64,000 nt of DNA, taken from the NCBI RefSeq assembly GCF_032884065.1, contig NC_088865.1:43967152-44031151 (forward strand), written 5' to 3'. Shown piece after piece: positions 22,869-34,265 of the stretch. Numbering within the stretch: position 1 is the first letter of the stretch; each line of letters opens with the position of its first letter. The translations under genes and the position numbers were made by a program. Source of the DNA: Artemia franciscana (taxonomy: Eukaryota; Arthropoda; Branchiopoda; Anostraca; Artemiidae). The notes beneath the pieces were generated by a model that saw nothing but the letters and a program-made list of their open reading frames with translations, made no database searches and had not been told where the DNA came from.

Positions 22869-23411
22869 CTAAATCCTTCTCTGCAACTCTCCTATCAAAA
22901 GGAGGTGACTGAAATGATCGTCTCCTGTTATAGACTGCAGGTAGTTTTTCACTATTTCTAAGCTAGAAAACAAACGCTCATTGCTTGCTGTTGTCACAGG
23001 AAGTGTGGCAGCAATCCGAAGTACTTTAATTACTTCTGAGTGAGCCACTGGTAATGCCTGAAGATGGTTGACAATGTCTAGGAAGTTTTCTGGCTTTTTC
23101 TCTTCATCAAGCAAGAAACGCTTGGTAATACCAGTTTGACATTCAAGAAGAATGTCGTCGATATCCAGCTATCCAGCCCCGTAAAGAGCTGAGAAACGCT
23201 TGAGCAACTCTGTGTCCATGAACTTGGTTGAGCTTGAATCCAAGGCTTCGAGTGTGCTCAGCACTGGCAAGTTATCTGTGAACCTTCTGTCAAATTCGGT
23301 TAGTAGACGGTTGAAAGTCTTGGAGTACTCTCGCTTCATTTCATCTGCCAAAGTAGTAGTCCGATTGTCACAAATTGTTTCAAATGCTTGGTCATCTTTT
23401 GAGCTATAATG
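22869..23411 (-). pseudogene. hAT-family transposase C-terminal fragment, one nonsense codon
   Basis: One continuous minus-strand frame from about 23411 to 22869, interrupted only by a TAG near 23170. The N-terminal part (DDQAFETICDNRTTTLADEM, then FNRLLTEFDRRF) is the region before the dimerisation domain. The C-terminal part VLRIAATLPVTTASNERLFS followed by SLEIVKNYLQS and HLLLIGELQRR is the hATC dimerisation domain, of the type seen in THAP9/P52rIPK- and ZMYM-like hAT proteins. The N-terminal zinc finger and catalytic core are missing. Transposon ends were not found. The good preservation suggests a relatively recent loss. Confidence 0.85.
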
Positions 23412-23581
23412 CTAATGGTTATTTATACCTTTATATTTACCTAACTAAAAAGTTAATAGGCTTAAGGATGTAAAGTCTTCTACTTCTCTCTGGTTTCTCA
23501 TCTTTAGAGTCTTATGGTAGCGTTGGTCTAAAAGCTGGGGTTCGACCAGTAGAGGATGTCAAGCGTCTCTAACTTTCATTA

Positions 23582-23880
23582 AATAAAAAAAACTAATTTT
23601 TTTAGCTGAAAGTAAGGAGCGACATTAAAACTTAAAACGAACAGAAATTACTCCATATATGAAACGGGTTGTCCCCTCCACAATCCCTCACTCTTTACGC
23701 TAAAGCTTTTAATTGTTTTAAAAAGTAGAATTGTGGCAAAGAGTCAAATTTCAGCGTAAAGAGCGAGGGATTCTGGAGGGGACAACCCATTTCATATACG
23801 GAGTAATTTCTGTTCGTTTTAAGTTTTAATGTCGCTTCTTACTTTCAGCTAAAAAATTTTTTTTTTTTTTTTAAATTTCT
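23582..23880. repeat. ~290-bp palindrome at the end of family A copy 1
   Basis: Arms of about 120 bp ('ctgaaagtaaggagcgacat...' against '...atgtcgcttcttactttcag') surround a ~60-bp centre with 'ttaattgttttaaaaagtag'. Confidence 0.85.
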
Positions 23881-25321
23881 GAACGTTTTTGAATTAATGC
23901 ATGTTTGGTTTTGGCTCTCCGCACATAAATTATTAAAATGAAATTTGTATATTAATTCTTTTTTTGGCTAAATCGCTTTCTCTTAGTTTTGATCAGACGA
24001 TTTTGAGAAATAAGAGGTGGAGAAGGAGGCCTAGTTGCCCTCCAAATTTTCGGTTACTTAAAAAGGCAACTAGAACTTTTAATTTTTAACGAACGTTTTG
24101 ATTAGTAAAAAATACACGTAACTTAAGAATTAACTTATGTAACAAACTTTCATAACCTTATATTTTCATTATGTATACGAGGGGGTTTGTACCCTTGTTA
24201 ATACCTCGCTCTTTACACTAAATCGTAAGTTTTGTTCCAATTCTTTAAGAATGACCCCTGAATCAGAAAGGCCGTAGAATAAATAGTTGAAATTACTAAA
24301 AATACTTTAGCATAAAGAGCAAGGTATTTATCTCCTCCTAAATACCTTGCTCTTTATGCTAAAGTATTTTTAGAACCCCTCATATGCGTAATTATCTCTG
24401 TTCGTTTTAAGTTTCGATGCTACTTCTTCCTTTCATTTCAAAAAACGTTTTCATGTTTATTTTTCATTGTTTTCTTATAGTAATGCTAGAGAATCCTGCG
24501 CCCTTTTCATTGAATTTTTCTTCCCCCATGACATATTCCTCCAGAAAAGATCCTCAAACATAGCCCCCTCTCCTCAGCCCCACCCCCCAAACAAAATAAA
24601 ATCCCCCTGAAAACGTCTGTACATTTCCCAATAACCATTACTATGTGTAAACACTGGTCAAAGTTTGTAACTTGCAGCCCCTCCTCCAGGGATTGTGGGG
24701 GAGTAAGTCATACCCAAAGACATAGTTATTATGGTTTTCGACTATACTGAACAAAATGACAATCTCAAAATTTTGATCCGTTGACTTTGAGAAAAAATGA
24801 GCGTGGGAGGGGGCCCAGATGCCCTCCAATTTTTTTGGTCACTTAAAAAGGGCACTAGAACTTTTTATTTCCATTAGAATGAGCCCTCTTGCGACATTCT
24901 AGGACCACTTGGTCGATACGATGACCCCTGGGAAAAAGAAAAAAAAAAAAAAACAAATAAACACGCACCTGTGATTTGTCTTCTGGCAAAAAATACAAAA
25001 TTCCCCATTTTTGTAGATAGGAGCTTGAAACTTCTACAGTAGGGTTCTCTGATACGCTGAATCTGATGGTGTCATTTTCGTTAAGATCATACGACTTTTA
25101 GGGGGTGTTTCCCCCTATTTTCTTAAATAAGGCACATTTTCTCAGGCTCGTAACTTTTGATGGGTAGGACTAAACTTGATGAAACTTATATATTTGAAAT
25201 CAGTATTTAAATGCGATTCTTTTAATGTAGCTATTGATATCAAAATTCAATTTTTTAGAGTTTTGGTTACTATTGAGCCGGGTCGCTCCTTACTACAGTT
25301 TTTTACCACGAACTGTTTGAT
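23582..25321 (-). mobile_element. Foldback family A, copy 1 (near full length)
   Basis: Orientation is given by the end that reads TCAAACAGTTCGTGGTAACG, here at 25321. The other end (23582-23880) is a palindrome of about 290 bp: its arms carry 'agctgaaagtaaggagcgac', 'cgaacagaaattactcc' and 'cctcgctctttacgct'. A second hairpin (24292-24375) has 'actttagcataaagagc...gctctttatgctaaagt'. No transposase. Both ends share AGTAAGGAGCGAC in inverted orientation. The short minus-strand frame at 24641-24829 is discussed in the findings. Confidence 0.82.
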
Positions 25322-25329
25322 AAGGTTTA

Positions 25330-25990
25330 TGTGTCGAGCATAAAAATGTTTATTTACACATATGATAAAGTAAATGTACATAAGACGAAGACAGAAACAG
25401 AATAAGAACTGACTCCAGTAATCTAAAACGGTGGCTTATATTCACTAAACAAGGAAATAAACATGGAAACATTTGACAGGAACTGACCTACTTTAATCTG
25501 TCAACTTAGAGTAATTACTGCAAATATTCAGAATTTATACTACTAATATAATCATCTAGGAAATGGGCATTTGACAGAACTTGAGACTTTTATTATGTAT
25601 CTAACCTACTTTCAAAGTTTACAATGATTAATAGCAAATAGCATAAATACCCCGAGTGTCGCCAGGTAATTGCGCTCTTTGGTCAGTAATTTCAATGCAG
25701 TGTAGTAATTTCAAATCAACTGGATAGAATGGATTATGTTGGACATAATGGATTATTATGGCAGGCAAAGGACCGTTTGCGGTGGAAGCTTGGGCCCCCT
25801 GAAAAATCCGGGGTGGGCATTTCCCCCCCCCCCCCAATGCCACCTCTGTATTGATACTGCCCCTGAAACGCTCAGTCCTTCCAAGTAAGGTCACTAACTT
25901 CTCTAAAGACGACTAGTCCAGCTACTGCAACATCTTGTAGTTAAATATAAGCGCTGGAATTTCTGTATTTTAAGTAACGTAATTCTACGT
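25330..25990. other. Unassigned sequence next to the receptor tail exon
   Basis: No gene supported. The minus-strand frame directly continuing from the tail exon past its donor would add about 30 residues and stop at 25903. This is an alternative, intron-retained C-terminus for the receptor. Confidence 0.3.
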
Positions 25991-25992
25991 AC

Positions 25993-26079
25993 CTTCCCGC
26001 TCAAAGATCTGCTGGAAATAGAAAACCCCTTCCTTTTTCGGTTTCTCAAATTCCACTTTTTTCGAAATGCTTGAATAAC
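25993..26079 (-). CDS. Class B GPCR, exon for end of TM7 and proximal cytoplasmic tail
   Basis: An 87-nt, phase 0-0 exon between acceptor TTTTGCAG|G (AG at 26080-26081) and donor AAG|GTACGT. It encodes VIQAFRKKWNLRN followed by a basic, serine-rich stretch ending SLSGK. Joined after the TM7 exon it completes the class B signature N-x-E-V (here NAEV) with the conserved downstream basic W segment (the helix 8 region, KKW). The serines could be phosphorylation sites for desensitisation (inference). The exon is 3,474 bp downstream of the TM7 exon. Reading through the donor gives an alternative tail that stops at 25903. Confidence 0.8.
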
Positions 26080-29000
26080 CTGCAAAACATATTGAATAAT
26101 TCATTATTTTAATGTTGACATTTTCAGCAACCGCTATTTCAGAACTGAAATAAAATAGAAAACTCAAACATTTGTAATGATTAAGCAGCTAACTAACACT
26201 TTACATTTAAATCTTCATAAATCCAACTGAAAATACAAACATAATGAAGCTTTTGACTTAATTAATTTGACTTTTGACTTTTGACAAATAGTTTTATAGT
26301 TTTAGCCTAGGAATATGAATAAAAGAAAGGAAAAATGAGAAAACCTTTTTTACTCCAATCTTCAACTGTTTAAAATAACGCTAATTTTAACCTTATTATA
26401 TGATAGCCTAAGTCTTAAATAAATCATGCTAATTTTTTTTTTCCAAATGACAGTAAAGAGTGGAAATACAATTTGGAATGGACAGAAAGTGTTCTTTATA
26501 TCAGGGGGCCTCTACACCTCAAATTCTGCACCCTTTATGCTAAAATTCAACTGAAGTTTTCCTAAAAATATTTTAGAGTGCAAAAACTCATACCACAAAA
26601 ACCATACAAATAGTTTGTAATTGTAAGAAGTTTACTTAGAGACTGCATTTCAAACATATGAACTGATAATTTTATTTTTTTAAGGAGCTGCGAGTAAATA
26701 GGTTATTTCATTCTTGATGAACTACGAAACAAATTTAAACTTTCAATCAGATTACTCTAGCGGTGAAATATTAATTCCTGAAGCGTCGAGAAAAAAAGGT
26801 TAAAATTTTTGGCCGAATAATTGGGAATAAGAGGGGGGGGGGAGAATGAAGTGATCCAACTCAAATATAGGATAATTCACGATTTTTTACTTTTTGTTTT
26901 CCTCTTACTCTCAGTAAAATCTTATATTTGTTGGTTATCATATTCAGGGTTTTCCTAAATACAAGGAAGGGCTCCCACTACCTCAATTTTTTGCTCATAC
27001 AGTTCTTTCAGAAAAGAAACCCATTTAGGAAAATATTTCTTAACAATAAAATAAGAGTATTGTGTAATGTAAAATAAGTTGTGTAAATTATAAGAATAAA
27101 ATAAGTGTAAGATTAAAATAAGGTATTAAGGGAGGCTGTCTCCCTCCGTTAATGACCGTTTTTTATGCTTCAGTTAAGTTTTTATCATAACGTCAAATTT
27201 TGCTTTTTATGAATCATCAAAAACAAAAGCCTGACATTAAAAAACTACTGTTTCTGCAATAAGAAGATAGCTTCCCCAGGTCTTGGCACCCCTTTTGAAT
27301 TCTTTGTCTTCCAAATAAAGGCAGGCAAGAGGTAAAATTCCGCATCCTTAATTATCTTGAGAGGCAATTATGGAAGTGTAAATTTAGGCCTAAAAATGAG
27401 CTCTTTGAGAATTTTTATAAACTGCCCTCCCAAGTAACGGATCTATTTAATTTTCTCTCTAATATAGGATGAAAAAATGCAATACTGTCTAATTGCAATT
27501 GCTACCTGTTAAATTTTTTTCAATATCTGGTCATTTGCATATACTGCATATATATTCAAGGGTTTATTTGCCACCGCATGGCAGAAGTTTTTTCAAATCG
27601 GGAGACAATATAGTTATGTTTTTATCGCTCTAAAACAATTGAATATGTCGAAATTCTTGCTCAGAAGCATTTTGGTTTTGTTTGAGCGAAACATTATTTT
27701 TGTAACTCAAATTCTTCGGTATGATTTTTTTCTTACTTAAAAGTGATACTTTAATTTCAATTTTTACTTTGATAAGTCCGCCTTCGATATTTTGGGATTA
27801 GTGGTTTGACACTGTTACTCTCAAAAAGTGAGGCATTCATGACCCTATTTTCGGGGGAAAACTTCAGAATTTGTGCTTCTTTCTATACAGCATCTTTTTT
27901 CACTTTAGGGTTCTCGGATACATTAAATTTTTGTGGTGTAGTTCACCATAATTCATATTTTTGCAGGTGTTTTCTCTTTTTTTTCGGAAAATGTGCGCAT
28001 ATACTAATAAATTTTGATGTCAAATAAAATATAACTGAGTTTTTCAGATTTAGAATCAGCACCAAGAACGGATTCCGGGATATGCAAGTTGTTATCAAAA
28101 ATCCATTCTAACAAAGGTTTGGTCTTCATTGACTAAAATCCCTTTTTACCCACCATTTATTATTAGGGATGATATGCTAGCACCAAACACATACAAGAAC
28201 ATACAAAAAGTATACAATAAACGTCAAAAATAGAAACAACTTATCAAAGTTTTTCAATTTTAATGCTAATTTATTTAAAATTTTCCTAATTAAAACTAGA
28301 AATTCAAAGTATAAAAAATAGCAGCAATCACAGAAAACGAAATATAACAAAAAAAGAAGTAAAGAGTACAATAAAACCACTGAAAGAAAGTAGCAATCCT
28401 TAGTCAGCTAAAACGGCATTTTTTTGTGGAAACTATTTGGACGCATTTTTAAACTGTTGCTTAATATGAGCCGTGATTTGCTCTTTTCTAAGCTGCAGCT
28501 ATTTTCTTAACATGAAAAATCTGTTCTAACCAAAGCAAACTATAAACAGCAAAAATTTTTTTAGTTACAGTTTCACGTTCCAGTTTTAGTTCCAGTTTTT
28601 TTTAGTTAAGCCACTTTTAGTTCCATTTTATCTTTGCCTATTTTCCTGTGTAATTTAAAAGAGTCCCAATTAGAATTTTTCTACATTATCAAAATTAATA
28701 TTAGTAGATGTCTTGGAAATCCATCAATAAAATCGGACATCTACCTTTGGATACTGGAAACCAGACTGAGCCAGTCATATCATCTAGACTTGATTTTTTT
28801 CAGCTTGGATCAGAACAGAGTAGTTTTTTGCTCGTTAATCACTACGTTAATCGTTTTTTCAGTTACCGTGAAATTGTAAATTGTGAAATCATTGTAAAAA
28901 CGCCCAATAACAAATTACCTTTTTGCGACACAATCGGCCTGAAATTTAAATGGAATTAAAATTTTTACACTTAAATTGAGGCATTTAATTTCGAGGCACT

Positions 29001-29553
29001 TAAATTTGAGGTATTCCAACTTGAGATGTACATAATTTAAAATTTTTCTTGGCGAACCATTTAAAGTTTTAGTCTGGCGCTATCAAGTTGGAACTGTCTA
29101 CAGCGTCATCTAAGTTTGAGTTACAAATAAAGATCGTGTATTGTCGCTCACAGCAAAGTACCATTTGATTCGCTTTTAAAAACTTGGTGAAAATATTATA
29201 TTTTAAGTACGACTTGCGATTATTTTCTTAAGCTGTTGTTGGCATTTCTTTGAAAACACAAAGTTTTAAAGATATTACATTGAAAAAGGGCTGCATTCCA
29301 TCCGGTCGTTTTCAGACAACAATTTTGTTTTCTTGTAAAACAAAAACACAATAGATAAAAATTATTTCTTTTACTTTTCTTATAAAGTTGCTTAGTTGAT
29401 GAAACAATATGCTTAAGATTGGATTAAAAAAAAATGTCAAGTTTTATCAGCTGCTTTCACTCTCATTTTTGAAGGTCTTGTGAAGGCCGCGGAAAAAAGC
29501 AGGCAAGGTACGAAAAAGTAGAAAGTGCATTTGTAATATAAATAAAAACTTAC
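26080..29553 (-). other. Receptor intron between TM7 and tail exons
   Basis: A 3.5-kb intron without recognisable transposase or RT. A degraded 'ctccctccgttaatgacc...tttatgct' stretch (about 26500-27200) loosely resembles family A ends. Short frames (27806-28027, 28177-28380, 28634-28959) lack motifs. Confidence 0.5.
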
Positions 29554-29595
29554 CTCAGCATTTAGTAAACAAAACAGTAGAGCCACGAAGACTCC
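29554..29595 (-). CDS. Class B GPCR, 42-nt TM7 exon
   Basis: Fourteen codons, GVFVALLFCLLNAE, lie between a textbook acceptor (TTGCTTATTTTCAG|G) and donor (GAG|GTAAGT), both phase 0. Joined to the preceding exon (…TASFQ) and the following one (V…) they give SFQGVFVALLFCLLNAEV, the hallmark TM7 sequence of secretin-family receptors (consensus SFQGfFVa.lyCf.N.EV). A separate 42-nt exon for this piece of TM7 is a known, conserved feature of class B receptor genes; in vertebrate CRF1 and calcitonin receptors its skipping yields a receptor lacking 14 residues of TM7. The exon is far too short to be found by open-frame searches. Confidence 0.9.
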
Positions 29596-30733
29596 CTGAA
29601 AATAAGCAAACCCTTAATTAATATAAAAAAATAAATCCTTTGGTGGTTGCACACGCCTAGTCAAGATTCCACATCTGAATGGGCCTCCCCTGCTGGATAT
29701 TCAAACGGAGAGGGGTAGGGAAAACGTTTATCCTTCTAGATTTTCCCCTTCCCTATATATTGAAATACATTTTTGAGGAAATTTTACGTAAAAAAACACC
29801 TTTTTTTTATATATTTTAATCGAAAAAATTAAATGAAATGACAAAATTCCCCCTAGGTTTAAAAAAATCCGTTTTATATTACTCTACATTTCCATGAACT
29901 GGCACTCCCAGCTTTGTCTTAGCAGTATTCCCAGAGGTGGTTATAGGAGGAGGACGTAGAGGAGGGTTAGAGGCGCAAAATTTCAAGTAAATAATCTAAC
30001 GGTTATGATCATTTCGAAATTTTTGAAATATATCATTCAAATAGAGGGCACAGTGTGTAAAATTTTGTTGATAAATGAAAATTTTGTGAAAATTCAGACC
30101 GCAACTTTTCGAGAGAAAATAAATTTGGCTCTGATAAAACTTTCGCCAGGGCGCAAGAGAGGTTAGAACCGTCGCTGAGTATTCCATGTTTGATGTTACA
30201 TGATAATAATGCATATACCCAATACACGTTTTAAGTGTAATATTTAATTTATATACTTGGTCCAAGATTCTAGGCCTTGGGCTGTAATACCAAAATTACG
30301 GGAAAAATCACAAGGAGTGGCACCCAGCCTTAGAACTGTTAGAGCCGGACAATTCAAAAAGGTGTTAGAGTACACAGCAAAGCTCTTCAAGAAAGCAAAC
30401 AAACCTGAAAATAAGTGTCAAATTTTCTACGATTCAAATTTAATACGATTTTTATATCTATGGTGTCAAATCCTAACAACTTTACCATCTATGAATGAAA
30501 GAAAAAAAAATGCAGAAAAGGGAGAGAGGATAGAAGAAAATTTTTACATAGAAGATATTAAACCGTCATGGTTGAGAATCAGAAGATATACTAAAAATAC
30601 ATTAGATTAATGGAGCCAATTGGCTTCGATATCATAAATTCTTTTTTCTCAAACATGTTACAACCAACCTATCGAATTATCACATTTCATTTAAATTTGC
30701 TTGAGGGGAGGAGAATAACAACAAAACACTATT

Positions 30734-30741
30734 ATTTATGG
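30734..30741. repeat. 8-bp target site duplication, left copy
   Basis: ATTTATGG immediately precedes the hAT left end. Confidence 0.9.
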
Positions 30742-31063
30742 CATGGGTCGGCGGCCTTTTGCTCTGAAAGGGCCGAAATTCCATGTTGGGATATTACGCG
30801 GGCCGTACTTAGGTATCACTTCATTACACTGTAATTTAGTACTGTAGGTATACTATAGTAATTAGAGCATATCTAAGATATTTATCCGAAAATATTTTAG
30901 GTTTAAAAATAAAACGCTTAATGTATGTTTTTACTACATTTACTGTAGTTAATAAAATCTATTTAGAGTTACATTAGACTTGCAAGCTTTTTTTTACATT
31001 AGCTTGCATTTTTGTATTAGAAACATGTAATATTGCGTCTAAATGTATGTCCGATAATCAATA

Positions 31064-31539
31064 TCAGTGTTTTTTTCGATAATTAAAAATTGACAAAGTT
31101 TGCTCACGAATATATATACTACCAAACCCAGTAATTATTTGCTTGGCAAACCTCTTTAATTCCTTGTAGTTCTCATAATACAAACTTCCATAGAAATCCA
31201 CCAAGTTGGCTTTTACCTTAAAAGCTATTTTAAGTGTAGTATCACTTTGCAAATTTATCACGTTGATTCATTACTGATAATCACTTGGTACAGTACCGAT
31301 ATCCACTCAACTGTGATGAGGTTTTCAAAAATGTCCATCTTACGTGAGATCTTTGTGAAATCAGCGAACCGATTTTCAAACTCAGTTTGAAGTTGTCTTA
31401 ATCCAATTTCATCTGAGTATTTCATTATTTCACCTTTCATTATACCTCTCTCTGAGGATGTTGCCTTGCATATTCTTATCTTACCCCTTTCCCATAGCTC
31501 TTTAGGAGTGACGTGAACTGGTCTCAAAGTTTTCGCCAA
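31064..31539 (-). pseudogene. Decayed hAT transposase (GTF2IRD2/ZBED5-like type)
   Basis: 31539-31258 gives ELWERGKIRICKATSSERG and then a segment with LQTEFENRFADFTK, characteristic of the region before the dimerisation domain. 31261-31064, in a shifted frame, gives INLQSDTTLKIAFK, LVDFYGSLYYENYKELKRFA and FGSIYIREQTLSIFNYRKK, matching the 'LQSD..LK..F......FY..L....Y..L...A......FGS.Y.CEQ.FS' pattern of vertebrate and invertebrate GTF2IRD2/EPM2AIP1/ZBED5-like hAT proteins. The CEQ position reads REQ. The N-terminal two thirds is not recognisable. A frameshift and stops make it non-functional, so the element would need a transposase from elsewhere. Confidence 0.82.
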
Positions 31540-31869
31540 AATTGCATATGTTATTTGCAGTAAAAGGAAGCTTTTCTAGAACTGACTTCCAGTTTGAGAA
31601 GAACCGTTCAGTATTGACCCTGTTAAAGCTTGTTGCTTGACCCAAGCTTGTGGGTTTAAATTTTGCGTAGTAAAAGTATGTGGATTTCGAGCTCGAAAAC
31701 CTACCAGCCAGTCTATTCCTGCTTTTTGGAATAGGCAAGTAATGATGCAGTCAAAGTCATATGCACTGGTATTTGTAGCTACAAATAATTGGGATCGCAG
31801 TCGCAATCAGTCACATTCACAAGTATTTGCAGTTGCATAGGTTTAAACAGTTAAAAGCAGTCACAGTTT

Positions 31870-32560
31870 GAAAAAGTCACAACAGCAGCAGCACTAATTG
31901 CATAAGTAGTAGTTATAGTAGCCCTCAAAACATTCAACGTATACTGCAATATCCCTTGATAGTTTCACCTTAATGCTCTTGGCCATCCCAGATATACTGC
32001 ATATAGACCAGTTTAACATCAATATATAGCTATAAATCCGCCTCAACTGGTCCTTAAGTTTCAGCTTAATACCTTTATCCGTTCATAAGATGCCGTAATA
32101 TGCCCTTATGACGAAATTGGATGGACATAGTGTTGTTTGATTTATTTCAACATCCCCAAGAATATGCTCTGAAGGTTCCAATGTATCTCCCCCTTTTTTC
32201 CTGGGACATTACACATTCACCGTTTTGACATTCTGGATATGTATTGTACCTTTTGATTTAGTTATACTCCTCCTCTAGTTTTCCTGAAAGTTGAAACTTA
32301 ACACCTTAATCTATTCCAAAGACATTGTATCTATGCTACGACAACCTGGATGTACTTAAACACTTTTGAAGAAAGAAAAAAAAAATCACCCTTGATTTTT
32401 TAGATAGGTCTCATCTGGTACATACTGGGATATGGTCTATTGCGCTATCCCACTATATAACAGATGACAGCTATCTATAAAGTCAAGCGTTAATTGTTTC
32501 TTCCGAATGTGTTGCCACAAGATGGCCACATAATACGACCAGATAATTTGGCTTTCATTT
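31870..32560 (-). repeat. Module B array nested inside the hAT element
   Basis: Read on the minus strand, units show 'gttgaactaa'-, 'aagctgaaacttaagg'- and 'gatattgcagtata'-type motifs, as in the module B arrays at 34.8 and 46.2 kb. Each unit is about 160-190 bp and strongly diverged. Confidence 0.6.
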
Positions 32561-32887
32561 TGTACTCCAAGCACTAAATTTTACTGAATTAAAAAAGAAT
32601 AAACAAAAAAAAAAATCTAAAGACAAAATATTTTTTGGTGATTTATCCCAAACTTTGAGGTAGGTTTGTTCACAAACAAAAATTGTAACATACCAAAATA
32701 ATTGGTCTGGACTGGATAGTTGAACATTAAACTAACATCATGCTAGATAACGCTTACGGATTTTTTTTCAAGAATGCTATATGGCAGAATGCTAGATGGC
32801 ACCCCCTTTCAATGAGGGTCTTGCGGGCCGCAGCAAGATGCCTCGTGGGCCACATATGGCCCGCGGGCTGCGCGTTGCCAACCCATG

Positions 32888-32895
32888 ATTTATGG
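32888..32895. repeat. 8-bp target site duplication, right copy
   Basis: ATTTATGG immediately follows the hAT right end, identical to the left copy. Confidence 0.9.
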
Positions 32896-33635
32896 GACTA
32901 CTCTTGAATGTGAAACGATTCACTTGATCAAATTCATTGGTTTCTAGTAGGGGCCAGAGAATGACGAAATCTGGGGAATTTGATAAAAATCTTGTTTCAT
33001 AATCGAATTTTTAAATTTGATCAGATCTCCAGCCCAACTTGCTACTGCTACTACTAATAACAACTCATTGCAGCACCAGGCCGTCTGAGACCAACACAGC
33101 TGCATACGCTCTTCTTCCACCATAATCTATTCAAACCTTCAATCTTTACCACCTCCCTTTTATAAAGTTTCCATTTCCAACGACGAAAAGGCACAATTTT
33201 TGGGTATCTGTCATTTTCATCCGTAAAATATGGCCCAGTCATCTTAATTTTCTTTTACTTTAGCCCAGTAAAGTGGATTCAAACAATGTTCTCCATACAG
33301 GCCATAATTTGATATACGGCCAGCCAAAAGAGTATCTAAGACTATCCTGAAGCGATTCTTCCGCAAAAAATTCAAGTAATCTTTCTCATACTCAATCTCA
33401 GATTACGTCTAACGCAATTTAAATTAAGCTAAATTAATTTTGTCAAAATTTTGTGCCTCAAAGCTTACAGGGCTATAATGAATATAAGATGCCAATATAT
33501 AATATAAATAATGTCAGTCCCAGAGTCTTGATCAGTACCTATGAATTTGATCAAGTGAATGGCTTATTCGTTCAACCACAGAAAGATATTGAGTCCCAAG
33601 TAGCAGATTAGCATTAAAAAAAAATCTTAAAAAAT
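32896..33635. other. Unassigned sequence
   Basis: No gene supported. A phrase 'gatttgatcaagtgaa' occurs near 32920 and 33545 ('cttgatcaaattcat' against 'atgaatttgatcaagtg'), a small inverted pair. Confidence 0.35.
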
Positions 33636-34265
33636 CCTGCAACTCCTTCATGGAAATTCTCTTCCCTCATGATAAATTCCTCGATGCAAAGATAATTCCA
33701 CGGAACCCCCTCCCCCTGACCCACCCCCACCCTAAAGCGAAAATCTCCCTGATAACGTCTGTGCACTTCATAATAACCATTACTATATTGTAAACAATGG
33801 CCAAAGTTTGTAACTTGCAGCCCCTCCCCCGGGGACTGTGGGGGATTAAGTCGTCCCCAAGGACATATTTATTAGGTTTTTTGACTAAGCTAAACAGAAT
33901 GGCTGTCTCAAAATTTTGATCCGGTGACTTTGGGAAAAATGTGTGTGGGAGTGGGCATAGGTGCCCTCCAATTGTTTTGGTCATTTAAAAAGGGTACTAG
34001 AACTATTTCCGCTTTAATGAGCCCTCTTGCGAGATTCTAGGGCTAATGGGTAGATTCAATCACCCCAGGGAAAAACAACAACAAAAAGACAAATAAAACA
34101 CACATCCGTGTTCTGTCTTCTGGCGAAAAATACAAAATTCCCCATTTTTGTAGATAGGAGCTTGGAACTTCTACAATAGGGTTCATTGATATGCTGAATC
34201 TGAGGGTGTGATTTTCGTTAACATTCTATGACTTATAGGGGGTGTTTCTTCTTATTTTCTAAAAT
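33636..34265 (-). mobile_element. Foldback family A, partial copy (core and part of left arm)
   Basis: Contains 'ctcatgataaattcctcgatg', 'gtaacttgcagcccctccccc', 'gtctcaaaattttgatccg', 'tttttgtagataggagctt' and 'ggggtgtttcttcttatttt'. It lacks both termini. Confidence 0.75.

Larger units (their letters stand above)
30742..32887 (-). mobile_element. hAT transposon with intact ends and 8-bp target duplication
   Basis: The left end CATGGGTCGGCGGC (30742) and the reverse complement of the right end, CATGGGTTGGCAAC (32887), match at 11 of 14 positions, and both continue into GGCCCGCGGGC-type sequence near the end. ATTTATGG flanks the element at 30734-30741 and again at 32888-32895, an exact 8-bp duplication as hAT insertions make. 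The interior carries a decayed minus-strand transposase (31064-31539) and a module B array (about 31870-32560). It lies inside the large intron of the class B receptor. Confidence 0.93.

Noticed and set aside
30257-30610. 117-codon plus-strand frame just left of the hAT insertion (KLREKSQGVAPSLRTVRAGQF)
   Set aside because: No recognised domain, no ATG at the start, no splice context, and it lies in the receptor intron. Not excluded as a decayed element gene, but unsupported.
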